Source: Planctomycetota bacterium (GTDB lineage: Bacteria > Planctomycetota > J058 > JAJDCQ01). Taken from it: a DNA stretch of 64,000 bases. Made by a program: the position numbers and the translations under genes. Shown here piece after piece: positions 1-8,162 of this stretch (the first letter of the stretch is position 1; the number at the start of each line of letters is the position of its first letter). The stretch covers positions 1 through 64,000 of the forward strand of contig JAJDCQ010000246.1 of assembly GCA_029260755.1 (NCBI GenBank), written 5' to 3'. The notes under the pieces were generated by a model that had not been told where the DNA came from, did no database searches, and saw only the letters and a program-made list of their open reading frames with translations.

Positions 1-112
1 GGAGGGGAGTGCCGAACGTCGGTGGCGCTCGCAGGGAACGACGATTCGGGCAGACGCCCGTCCCCGAGGTGAGATCGGAGGGGGCGCGCTCGCGCTAAGT
101 GCCATTGCTGCG

Positions 113-139
113 ATGCCCTGGAGCTTAACCTCCAGGCAT
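113..139 (-). terminator. hairpin downstream of the first PEP-CTERM gene
   Basis: An inverted repeat follows the stop codon of the minus-strand gene ending at 175. The left arm is 113-123, the six-base loop is 124-129 and the right arm is 130-139, giving about 10 paired bases with one bulged C. There is no clear U-run after it on the minus strand, so intrinsic termination is plausible but not certain. The rest of 1-174 holds short direct repeats (agctagacc twice, around 142-162) and no gene that I can support. Confidence 0.35.
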
Positions 140-174
140 TACAGCTAGACCCAGCTAGACCGAGCCAGGCTAGG

Positions 175-1071
175 CTAGGCGGCCGCCGCGACCCGGCGCC
201 GCCGGCTCCACGCGATCGCCCCGACGACCAGGACGACGATCAGGATCGACCCCGGCTCCGGGGTCTGCCGGAGGCTGTTCGCGTAGGCGAGCATGTTCGG
301 CGCGTAGATGTCGGTGAACGCGTCCCGCGGCGGATTCGGCCCAAATCCCGCGAGGTAGAAGTCGAGCGGGATCGTCGAGTAGTAGACCGCGCCGGAGTCG
401 AGGAAGTAGGAGAACGCCACCGTCTGGTCGACGCTGATGTCGCGATGGAGGATCGGCGTCCCTCCGATCGCGAGGATCGCGTTTCGGTCGACGAAGCCGT
501 GGGCCGAGAGGGTCCCCCCGTCGAGGCTCGTGTCGTCGATCACCCCGTGCGGGCCGTTCGTGACGAGCGTCCCGCCCGGAGGCGTGACGTCGATGAACGC
601 GCCATCCCCGTCCGGCTCCCGGTCGGCCAGGAGGGCCGGGTGACCGACGAGAAAGGGGTTCGTCTCCGGGCCGCCGTTCGAGACGAACCGATCGTGAACG
701 ACGACCACTCCGCCGCCCCGCACGTACGCCTCGACGTCGGGCATCCGGGCGATCAGCGCGGCCGAGGGCGGGCCGTTGTTCGGCTCGTTGATCATCAGGA
801 TGTCGACCGTCGTGAAGTCGAACGTGTCGATGTCGAGGATCTGAACGGGTGTGAAGCCGTTCGCGAGGATCGCCGGCTCGGACTCGGTGACGCCGGGGAT
901 GAAGTCGGTGAAGTAGCCGACGACCGGCATCGCCGAGGCGGTCGTCGGAACGAGCGTCGACCCGAGCAGGGCGACGGCGGCGAAGAGAACGATCGACCCC
1001 GCGCGCCGGCCCCGTCGGAGGGCTGGCGCCGTGGATCTCGTGGAACGACCCGTCAATGCGTGGACCTTCAC
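175..1071 (-). CDS. PEP-CTERM sorting-domain protein, paralog 1 of 3
   Basis: This is a 298-aa exported protein with a GTG start. A basic N-terminus and hydrophobic stretch form a signal peptide ending near ASA (about residues 46-48). The mature part starts with MPVVGYFTD. The C-terminus is a PEP-CTERM signal: Pro-Glu-Pro at 271-273, a hydrophobic helix, then an RRRR cluster. The family is known to be anchored and processed by exosortase, encoded here at 8159-9781. The middle has alternating strands with DILMINE, a VRGGGVVVVHD segment and a conserved YYSTIPLDFYLAG segment, which suggests a Rossmann-like or glutamine-amidotransferase-like fold. That fold is inference, and no catalytic triad was identified. 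It has two tandem paralogs upstream and its own promoter-like boxes at 1106-1133. Substrate and role are unknown. Confidence 0.85.
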   Translation of the reverse strand: MKVHALTGRSTRSTAPALRRGRRAGSIVLFAAVALLGSTLVPTTASAMPVVGYFTDFIPGVTESEPAILANGFTPVQILDIDTFDFTTVDILMINEPNNGPPSAALIARMPDVEAYVRGGGVVVVHDRFVSNGGPETNPFLVGHPALLADREPDGDGAFIDVTPPGGTLVTNGPHGVIDDTSLDGGTLSAHGFVDRNAILAIGGTPILHRDISVDQTVAFSYFLDSGAVYYSTIPLDFYLAGFGPNPPRDAFTDIYAPNMLAYANSLRQTPEPGSILIVVLVVGAIAWSRRRRVAAAA

Positions 1072-1105
1072 CTACCCCCGTCCGGGGACCCGCCCTCCCG
1101 ATGCG

Positions 1106-1133
1106 AGTGTACTCGCCCCCAGGGCTCCTTCAA
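1106..1133 (-). promoter_or_regulatory. promoter-like boxes upstream of PEP-CTERM paralog 1
   Basis: On the minus strand TTGAAG (1133-1128) and TACACT (1111-1106) are separated by 16 bases, 35 bases upstream of the GTG start. The same hexamers, spacing and flanking CGAG occur upstream of paralog 3 (2964-2991). This repetition is the main support. The sigma factor is unknown. Confidence 0.5.
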
Positions 1134-1171
1134 GATCGCCCGGGCGTCCCTCCGTCCATTGTCGGTTTTCG

Positions 1172-2056
1172 TCAGGGAACGGCGCGGCCCAGGGTCGGCG
1201 AGCGACGGCGGCGGCTCAGCCAGATCGCGAGGGCGGCGAGGATCGCGAGCACGATCGAGCCGGGCTCGGGCGTCGAGCGGAGGCTCTCGGCGTAGGCGAG
1301 GACGTTGGGCGCGTAGACGTCGGCGAAGTTGTCCTGCGGAGGGTTCGGGCCGTTGCCCGCGATGTAGAAGTCCAGCGGGATCGTCGAGTAGTAGACGGCG
1401 CCCGCGTCGAGGAGGTAGGAGAACGCGACCGTCTGATCGGGCTGTCCGTCCCGATGAAGGATCGGCGTTCCGCCGAACGCGATCACGTCCGCGGTGTCCA
1501 CGAATCCGTGCGACGAGAAGTTACCGCCGTCGAGGCTGGTGTCGTCGATCACGCCGAACGGGCCATCGGTGACGAGGGTCCCGCCGGGCGCGGAGACGTC
1601 GATCAGGGAGCTCAGGCCGTCGATCGCGCGGTCGGCGGGGATCGCCGCCGAGGCGCCGACGATGAACGGGTTCGGCGCCGGCCCGCCGTTCGAGACGAAC
1701 CGGTCGTGGACGACGAGGACGCCGCCGGCCCGGACGAACGCCTCGACGCCCGTCGGGTCCAGCGGGTCCAGCCGGTTGAGCAACGCGTTGGTGATGCTGC
1801 CGTTCCGTGACTCGTTGATCATCAGGATATCGACGGTCGAGAAGTCGAACGTGTTGATGTTCAGAACGTGGTCGGGCGTGAACCCGTTCGCGAGGATCGC
1901 GGCCTCCGGGTGGGTCACGCCGTTGTTGCCGTCGGTGAAGTAGCCGACGACCGGCATCGCCTGCGCCGACTCGGCGACGGCGGAGGAGCCGACGAAGGCC
2001 GTCGCCAGGACGACCACGACCGTGGTCAGCCATCGAGTCTTCGCGGCGGTGATCAT
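1172..2056 (-). CDS. PEP-CTERM sorting-domain protein, paralog 2 of 3
   Basis: This 294-aa exported protein is clearly homologous to its two neighbours: MPVVGYFTD after the signal peptide, a DILMINE strand, VRAGGVLVVHD, and YYSTIPLDFYIAG. The ATG at 2056 is chosen because it overlaps the stop codon of the upstream gene (ATGA at 2056-2053), so translation is probably coupled. A signal peptide precedes AQA. The C-terminal sorting signal has Pro-Glu-Pro at 263-265, a hydrophobic helix and RRRR. The predicted fate is transport across the membrane, then exosortase processing. The function of the globular domain is not known. It is probably co-transcribed with paralog 3. Confidence 0.85.
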   Translation of the reverse strand: MITAAKTRWLTTVVVVLATAFVGSSAVAESAQAMPVVGYFTDGNNGVTHPEAAILANGFTPDHVLNINTFDFSTVDILMINESRNGSITNALLNRLDPLDPTGVEAFVRAGGVLVVHDRFVSNGGPAPNPFIVGASAAIPADRAIDGLSSLIDVSAPGGTLVTDGPFGVIDDTSLDGGNFSSHGFVDTADVIAFGGTPILHRDGQPDQTVAFSYLLDAGAVYYSTIPLDFYIAGNGPNPPQDNFADVYAPNVLAYAESLRSTPEPGSIVLAILAALAIWLSRRRRSPTLGRAVP

Positions 2057-2904
2057 GCGTCGACCACCGGCGATCCCCACCAGCGCCGACGACGGAGCGC
2101 GATCGCCGCGATCGTGACGACGACCAGGACGATCGCGCGTGGCTCGGGAGTCGACAGGCTCAGACTCTCGGCGTACGCGAGCACGTTGGGGGCGTAGACG
2201 TCGAAGCCGGCCTGCTGGGAGCCGCTCCCCGACCCCGCGAGGTAGAAGTCGAGCGGGACCGTCGAGTAGTAGACGGCGCCCGCGTCCAGGAGATAGGAGA
2301 ACGCGACGGTCTGGTTGATCCGACCCTCCCGATGCAGGATCGGGGTCCCGCCGATCGCGAGCACGTCCGCGCGCCGGGCCTGACCCATGGCGGCGAGGTC
2401 GGCTCCGTCGAGGGTCGCGTCGTCGATCGAGCCGAAGGGACCGGCGGTGACGAGCGTCCCTCCGGGCGGCGTGACGTCGAGGTTGCGACTCCGGAACCCG
2501 CCCCGGCGGCGGGTCTCCATCCCGCCCGTGCCGACCAGAAGCGGGTTCGGCTGAAACCCGCCCGGGGGGGCCACGAACGCGTCGTGGATGACGAAGACGC
2601 CACCGGCGCGGACGAACGCCTCGATGTCCGGCAACCGATTGATGAGCGCGAGGGTGGGCCCGGCCGTCGTCTCGTTGATCATCAGGATGTCGACGGTCGA
2701 GAGGTCGAACGTCGAGATGTCCGTGATCTGGCTCGGGGTGAACCCGTTCGCCAGGATCGGCGCCTCGGGATCCGTGTTGAAGGGGTCGTTGTCCGTGAAG
2801 TAGCCCACGACCGGCATCGCCCGGGCCGGCTCCGCGAAGGCGGCGGAGCCGATCAGGCCAACGGCGAGGACGGCGGCGCCGAGGCCGGCCCGTCCAAGTC
2901 TCAT
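2053..2904 (-). CDS. PEP-CTERM sorting-domain protein, paralog 3 of 3
   Basis: This 283-aa protein is the first gene of a two-gene overlapping unit with paralog 2. The frame is open upstream to 3084, but the ATG at 2904 is preferred because it places a normal signal peptide at the N-terminus, ending in ARA just before MPVVGYFTD. The shared segments DILMINE, VRAGGVFVIHD and YYSTVPLDFYLAG are present. The sorting signal has Pro-Glu-Pro at 253-255, followed by a hydrophobic helix and RRRR. It differs from paralogs 1 and 2 in a stretch rich in Arg and Gly near the middle (METRRRGGFRSR). Promoter-like boxes lie at 2964-2991. Confidence 0.82.
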   Translation of the reverse strand: MRLGRAGLGAAVLAVGLIGSAAFAEPARAMPVVGYFTDNDPFNTDPEAPILANGFTPSQITDISTFDLSTVDILMINETTAGPTLALINRLPDIEAFVRAGGVFVIHDAFVAPPGGFQPNPLLVGTGGMETRRRGGFRSRNLDVTPPGGTLVTAGPFGSIDDATLDGADLAAMGQARRADVLAIGGTPILHREGRINQTVAFSYLLDAGAVYYSTVPLDFYLAGSGSGSQQAGFDVYAPNVLAYAESLSLSTPEPRAIVLVVVTIAAIALRRRRWWGSPVVDA

Positions 2905-3254
2905 CCCATCACGGCGATGCGTCACCGGGATCGCTCTGCGAACACGCGTTGTTCCACACAGGAAGTGTACTCGGCGCCCGCGTCCCTTCAACATCGGCCC
3001 CCCGAACCGTGGACGGAGCGATCGTCCGAAAACGCGGGCGGCAAAGGCGCAGCCTGCTTTGCGCGCCCCCGCGGCCATTGACATACTTCAATGTCGCACC
3101 GTCGCACCTCGAAGGCCGGGTGGGCCGGAGGAACGATCGGTCGTCAGACCGATGATCTCCCGAACCGAATGAACCGAGTCGAGCCGAGCATCCGTCGAGC
3201 CCCCGCGGCGTCGCGCCGCATCCGCGTCGAACCCTCGACGGGGGCGGCCGCTCC
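2905..3254. other. 350-bp divergent intergenic region
   Basis: This gap separates the minus-strand PEP-CTERM genes from the plus-strand TPR/exosortase unit. It holds the promoter-like boxes at 2964-2991 for the minus strand. It also has a 6-bp inverted repeat, CATTGA and TCAATG, at 3076-3093 that could be an operator or chance. I found no convincing -10 element for the plus-strand gene and no small gene that I can support. Confidence 0.5.
2964..2991 (-). promoter_or_regulatory. promoter-like boxes upstream of PEP-CTERM paralogs 3 and 2
   Basis: On the minus strand TTGAAG (2991-2986) and TACACT (2969-2964) are separated by 16 bases. This matches the element upstream of paralog 1, including the CGAG directly before TACACT. 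The predicted transcript would start about 50 bases before the ATG at 2904. Confidence 0.5.
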
Positions 3255-6200
3255 GTGACCGAGGAGGCTCCCGGACGCGGCCGAGGCTGGATCCTCATCC
3301 TCGGCGTCGTCGTCGTCGTCGCCGTCGGGGTGCTCGTCTGGACCGTCCTGAGCAGTCGGTCGCAGCGCGCCACCGTCGAGCGTCTCCGCGGCGAGGCGTC
3401 CATCCTCCGCCGCATCGGCAACCTCGACGAGGCGTCGCGCGTCCTCGAGGAGGCGCTCGGCCTCGCCCCCGACGACCGGCAGCTCACCCTCCAGCTCGCC
3501 GCCGTCCACGAGGGACGACGCGCGCCCGAGCGCGCCGAGGCGGTCCTGCGCGAGGCGCTCGCCCGCCATCCCGACGACCTCCTGATCGTCGCGCCGCTCG
3601 CCTCGCTCCTCCTCGACGCCGACCGCGTCGACGAGGCATCGACGCTGCTGAGCCCGCTCCTCGAGCAGGCGCGGGCCCTCCCCGATGCGGAGGACCGGAC
3701 GCGGGTCCTCGTCCTCGCCGGGCGAGTCACCGCGGCCGCGGGCGACGTCGATGCCGCCCTCGATCTCCTCGAGGCCGCGACCGACGGAGCGACCGGCGAC
3801 GAGCAGCGCGCCGGCGCCCTCGCCGCCCTCGCCGCCGTCCTCGCCGACGCCGGCCGCGACGAGGAGGCGCTCGGCCGATACCGCGAGGCGCTCGAGCTGC
3901 TCCCCCGACACGTCCCGGTGGCGAGCGAGCTCGCGAGGATTCTCGATCGGCGCGGCGACCGCGACGAGGCGTTCGCGGTGCTCGAGCGGGTCGCCCTGGG
4001 CCCGGGCGACGACGAGGTCGAGCTCGATGCCATCCAGCCGCTGGCCGGCCTCCTGATCCGCGCCGGTCGACACGATGACGCCCTCACCCTCGCCGCGCGG
4101 GTCGCCGCCGATCCGCCGGGGCGCGCCGCCGCCGCGTTCATCCGCGGCGCCGTCGCCCTCGAGCGCGGCGACGCGGCCCGCGCCGAGTCCGAGTTCGGCA
4201 GCCTCGCCCGGGCGCTCCCGACGGCGGCCTGGCCGCGCGTCCTCGTCGCCCGGGCCGCCCGACGGCGCCGGGCCCTCGACCGGGCGCGCGAGGCGCTCGA
4301 GGCCGCCCTGGCGATCCAGCCCGGCGTCGCCGAGGCCGAGATCGGTCTGCTCGAGCTCGACCTCGAGGCGAGCAACACCGAGGCGCTCCGCGCTCGCGCC
4401 GAGCGCCTCCTCGACCGCGAGGACCTCCGCGCGCCGGCGCTCCGGATCCTCCTCGCCAGCCACGGCCGCGGGCTCGACCCCGCCGTCGCGCTCGAGGCCG
4501 TCCAGGCGCTCCACCGCCGATTCCCCGACGAGCTCCTCGTTCGGATCGCCCTCGCGATGGCTCTCATCCGGGCCGGCGACTCCGAGCGCGCGATCTCGGA
4601 GCTCTCGCGGCTCGTCGAGGAGCGCCCCGATCTGCCGCAGGTCTTCCGCATGCTCGCCGCGACGCAGGAGCGTCACGCCGACACGCTCGAGGCGATCGAG
4701 GAGCTCGCCCGCCGGGCCGAGAGCGACCCGCGATTCGCGCCCGCCCGACTGGTCCTCGCGTCGACCTACCAGCGGATCGGCCGGGCCGACCTCGCCTCGC
4801 GCGAGCTCGACCGCGCCATCGAGGAGCGCCCCGACCTCCTCGAGGCGCGCGTCCAGCGGGCCCGCCTCGCGATGGCGGCCCTCGACCTCGACCGCGCCTC
4901 GCGCGAGCTCGAGGAGGTCCGTCGGCGCGCCCCCGACCTGCTCGACGTCCTGCCGCGTCTCGCCGAGGTCCGCCTCGCCGCGCGGGAGCCCGAGCGCGCG
5001 ATCGAGCTCCTCGAGGAGGCGGTGGGCCGCGCGCCCGCCAACGCCGCCCTCCGCGCGCGCCTCGGCTGGGCGCTCGCCCAGGCCGAGCGAACCGAGGACG
5101 CGCTCGTGCGCTTCGACGAGGCCCGCGCGCTCGCGCCCGGTCTGATCGAGGCCCACCACGACGGGGCGCTCCTCCTCGCGCGCGGCTCGCTCCCCGAGGC
5201 GCGCGAGGCGCTCCGCCGCGGCCTCGATGCGACCGGCGACCCGCGCTTCGGCGCCGCCCTCGCCATCGCGATCGCGCTTCACGGCGACGCGTCCGAGGCG
5301 ATCGCCCCGCTCCGCGAGTGGCGCGTCCAGCACCCGACCCAGGCCGAGGGCGTGATCGCGCACGCGATGCTGCTCGCCCTCGCCGGCGACGCCCGGGCCG
5401 CGACCGAGGTCGCCCGCTCGGCCGTGGACGCGCCGCCCGAGGTCCGCCGCGCCGCCGCCGCCGTTCGCGGAGGCGCGGGCGGCGCCATCGATGCGCAGGC
5501 GCGCCTCTCGCTCGAGCTCTTCGGGCTCGGCGTCCTCGGCTGGACCGGCGAGATCCGCGCGCGCGCGCGCCAGATCGGCGCCGAGCGCTCGGCGGGCGTC
5601 CTCCTCGCGTGGTGGGCGGCGCGCGCCTACGGCCGCCGCGGCGATCCCCAGGTCCGCGTCTCCCTCGCGCAGCGGGTCGCCGAGCTCTCCCCCTCGGACG
5701 TCACGGCGCAGCTCGAGCTGGCCGGCGCGCTCTGGGCCGCCGGCGACCGAGACGGTCATCTCGCCGCGCTCCGCGGCGCCGTCCAGCGCTTCCCCGACGA
5801 GCCGCGGGCGGCCCTCGGCCTCGGGATGGGCCTCCACGAGCGCGGAAACCGCGAGGCCGCGCTCGAGCAGTACCGCCGCGCCGTCTCGTTCGACCCGCCG
5901 CCGCCGATCGCCCTGAACAACCTCGCCTACCTCCTCGAGGACGAGTCGGGGCGCATCGCCGAGGCCGTCGCGATGGCCCGCCGGGCCGCGGCGTCGGCCC
6001 CCGGTCGAGGCGAGCTCCTCGACACCCTCGGCTGGCTCCTCTTCAAGGACGGGCAGCTCGACGAGGCCGAGCTCACCCTCGCCCGCGCCGTCACGATCTC
6101 GCCCCAGCACGGGACGATTCGCTACCACCTCGCGCGCGTCCTCGACGCGAAGGGACACTCGCGCCGCGCCGCCAATCACCTCGACGTCGGCCTCCTCTCC

Positions 6201-8162
6201 GGCGGTCGCTTCCCGGAGGCCGAGGAGGCGCGATCCCTCCGCCAGGACCTCGGGCGCGAGCTCGCGGCCGAGCAGGCGATCGCCGCCGGCCCGGTCGAGG
6301 CGATTCCGATGGCCGCCGAGGTCGCCCTCACCGCGTCGAGCGACGAGGCCGCGATCGCGGTGCGCCGGCTCGACCCGACGCCCGAGCCGACGACGGTGCG
6401 CCTCCGCTGGCGCTCGGACATCGACGGCGCGTCGCTCGCCATCACACGCGACGGTCGAACCTGGAAGCGGATCGAGGCCGACGCAGGCCAGGAGATCGTC
6501 CTCCCTCGGCTCGCCCTGCCCGAGGCGGGAGGCGTGATCACGGCGCGCGCCCGCGATGCGTCGGGGCCGGGCGCCGCGATCGGGCGGCTCACGCTCGATC
6601 CCGCGCCCGCGAGCGCGCTCGCGCCGGAGCCGGACGACGCGACCGTCGCGGCGAGCACCGTGCCCCTCGGCGGAGAGCTCGTCGGTGCGTTCGACGGAGC
6701 GAGCGACCGCGACCACGCGCGGCTCGACATCCCGGCCGGCGCGCGCGTGAACGCGACGGTCACGGCCGGGCGGCGCGCCGAGCTGCGGGTCGTCGTCCTC
6801 GCGGTCGACGACGGGATCGAGCGCAAGGTCAAGCTGGCCCGCGTGCCAGCGGGCGCCACGGTGACCCTCCCCGGCCTGGTCGGCCCCGACCGCGGCGCGC
6901 TCGTCCTCCGGATCGCGCCCGGCTCGTCGCTCGCGGCGCCGGCCGGAGACGGTCCGCCCGCCGGCGCCGGGGAAGACTGGCGCGTGACGCTCGCCGCGGA
7001 GGACCCGACGGCCGCGCAGGACGACGCCGAGCCCAACGACCGGGTCGCGGACGCGCGCCCCATCGAGACCGGCGACCGGGCCGAGCCCGTCACCGGCCGC
7101 GTCGGCCCGGGCGACCCGACCGACTGGTGGCGCGTCGAGGCCGCCCGCGGATCGCTCGTCTCGGTGACGCTCACCGCCGAGCTCCCCGACGGCGCGGCGG
7201 ACGAGGCCGCGCCCCTCGCGTTCGAGCTCTGGGAGACCGGCGCGCGCGGCGCCCTCCCGCTCCGCCGCCACCTCGTGAACGGGCCGCGGGTCTCGATCGC
7301 CCGATGGCGCGTCCCCGAGGAGGGCGAGCTCGTCCTCGCGGTCGTCTCGCCGCACTGGTCGAACGCGTCGGTCGGCTACGCGATCGAGGTCTCGTCGGTC
7401 GAGGCGCCCGAGCCCGGCACGGGGGAGACCGAGCCGAACGATCGCCCGTCCGCCGCCGAGGAGCTCGCTCCGGGATCGACGTTCGTCGGCAACCTGGACG
7501 TCGCCGCCGACCGCGACTGGTTCCGGATTCCGGCCTCGGTCACGGGGCGACCGGTGTCGATCGCGTTCCGGTCTGACCGCAAGGCGCTCCTGGCGGCGGT
7601 CACGATCTTCTCGGGGACGATCGAGGACCTCCGGTTCGTCGCGGGCTTCGACGCCTCCGGCGGCTTCCTCGACATCCCCGCGATCGAGCTCCCGAGCGGA
7701 CCGGCCCTCGTCGTGGTCACGGCGCTCGCCGAGACGCCGGCGCCCTACGAGATCGAGATCTCGCCCGCGACCGACGTCGAGAGCGGCGCCGAGGCGGAGC
7801 TCGAGCCGAACGACGACATCGCCCGGGCGGGGACGCTCGCGGTCGGCCGCCTCGTCGGGGGAGTCCTCTCCGGACGCGCGGACCGCGACATCGTCCGGGT
7901 CGACGGCCGCCAGGCGCTCGTCGTGCGCGCCACCGGCGGCGGGCCGATCGCCGTCCAGGTGCTCGGCGCCGGCACGGTCCCGATCGTCGTCGAGCCTGGC
8001 GCGTCGACGACGCTCTCCCCGGCGCGGCTCGGCCGGCGCGAGGCGGCCCTCGTCGAGGTCTTCGCCCCCGCGGTCGAGGGCGCCGCCGGGATGGAGCGCG
8101 CCCTCGAGCACGTTCGCGCGGGGATGCGATGGGAGCTGCGCTCCGAGGGGTCGCCCCGATGA
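3255..8162 (+). CDS. giant membrane-anchored TPR protein with four PPC-like modules (copy 1)
   Basis: This 1635-aa protein starts at GTG 3255. A single transmembrane helix (about residues 11-33) is followed by a very long TPR superhelix to about residue 1030. The C-terminal third is beta-rich, with four modules spaced about 130 residues apart. Each begins with an EPDD/EPND motif (near residues 1125, 1259, 1392 and 1516) and continues with a G-x-hydrophobic, D-x-D pattern like bacterial pre-peptidase C-terminal (PPC) domains. The tail probably lies outside the cytoplasmic membrane. The stop codon overlaps the exosortase start (ATGA), which suggests a role in the same sorting system, perhaps as a scaffold like the PEP-CTERM-system TPR lipoproteins. 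It lacks a lipobox. A paralog lies at 21607-26454. The exact function is unknown. Confidence 0.85.
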   Translation: MTEEAPGRGRGWILILGVVVVVAVGVLVWTVLSSRSQRATVERLRGEASILRRIGNLDEASRVLEEALGLAPDDRQLTLQLAAVHEGRRAPERAEAVLREALARHPDDLLIVAPLASLLLDADRVDEASTLLSPLLEQARALPDAEDRTRVLVLAGRVTAAAGDVDAALDLLEAATDGATGDEQRAGALAALAAVLADAGRDEEALGRYREALELLPRHVPVASELARILDRRGDRDEAFAVLERVALGPGDDEVELDAIQPLAGLLIRAGRHDDALTLAARVAADPPGRAAAAFIRGAVALERGDAARAESEFGSLARALPTAAWPRVLVARAARRRRALDRAREALEAALAIQPGVAEAEIGLLELDLEASNTEALRARAERLLDREDLRAPALRILLASHGRGLDPAVALEAVQALHRRFPDELLVRIALAMALIRAGDSERAISELSRLVEERPDLPQVFRMLAATQERHADTLEAIEELARRAESDPRFAPARLVLASTYQRIGRADLASRELDRAIEERPDLLEARVQRARLAMAALDLDRASRELEEVRRRAPDLLDVLPRLAEVRLAAREPERAIELLEEAVGRAPANAALRARLGWALAQAERTEDALVRFDEARALAPGLIEAHHDGALLLARGSLPEAREALRRGLDATGDPRFGAALAIAIALHGDASEAIAPLREWRVQHPTQAEGVIAHAMLLALAGDARAATEVARSAVDAPPEVRRAAAAVRGGAGGAIDAQARLSLELFGLGVLGWTGEIRARARQIGAERSAGVLLAWWAARAYGRRGDPQVRVSLAQRVAELSPSDVTAQLELAGALWAAGDRDGHLAALRGAVQRFPDEPRAALGLGMGLHERGNREAALEQYRRAVSFDPPPPIALNNLAYLLEDESGRIAEAVAMARRAAASAPGRGELLDTLGWLLFKDGQLDEAELTLARAVTISPQHGTIRYHLARVLDAKGHSRRAANHLDVGLLSGGRFPEAEEARSLRQDLGRELAAEQAIAAGPVEAIPMAAEVALTASSDEAAIAVRRLDPTPEPTTVRLRWRSDIDGASLAITRDGRTWKRIEADAGQEIVLPRLALPEAGGVITARARDASGPGAAIGRLTLDPAPASALAPEPDDATVAASTVPLGGELVGAFDGASDRDHARLDIPAGARVNATVTAGRRAELRVVVLAVDDGIERKVKLARVPAGATVTLPGLVGPDRGALVLRIAPGSSLAAPAGDGPPAGAGEDWRVTLAAEDPTAAQDDAEPNDRVADARPIETGDRAEPVTGRVGPGDPTDWWRVEAARGSLVSVTLTAELPDGAADEAAPLAFELWETGARGALPLRRHLVNGPRVSIARWRVPEEGELVLAVVSPHWSNASVGYAIEVSSVEAPEPGTGETEPNDRPSAAEELAPGSTFVGNLDVAADRDWFRIPASVTGRPVSIAFRSDRKALLAAVTIFSGTIEDLRFVAGFDASGGFLDIPAIELPSGPALVVVTALAETPAPYEIEISPATDVESGAEAELEPNDDIARAGTLAVGRLVGGVLSGRADRDIVRVDGRQALVVRATGGGPIAVQVLGAGTVPIVVEPGASTTLSPARLGRREAALVEVFAPAVEGAAGMERALEHVRAGMRWELRSEGSPR

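Noticed and set aside
3076..3093. TTGACA within an inverted repeat as a promoter for the plus-strand TPR gene
   Set aside because: There is no -10 hexamer at a suitable distance, so it is kept only as a possible operator or chance palindrome.
3144..8111. 1655-codon open frame on the strand opposite the giant TPR gene
   Set aside because: It mirrors the high-GC codon pattern of the real gene, is made of Arg/Glu/Gly/Asp-rich low-complexity sequence, has no recognisable motifs, and lies entirely antisense to a gene with clear TPR and PPC structure.
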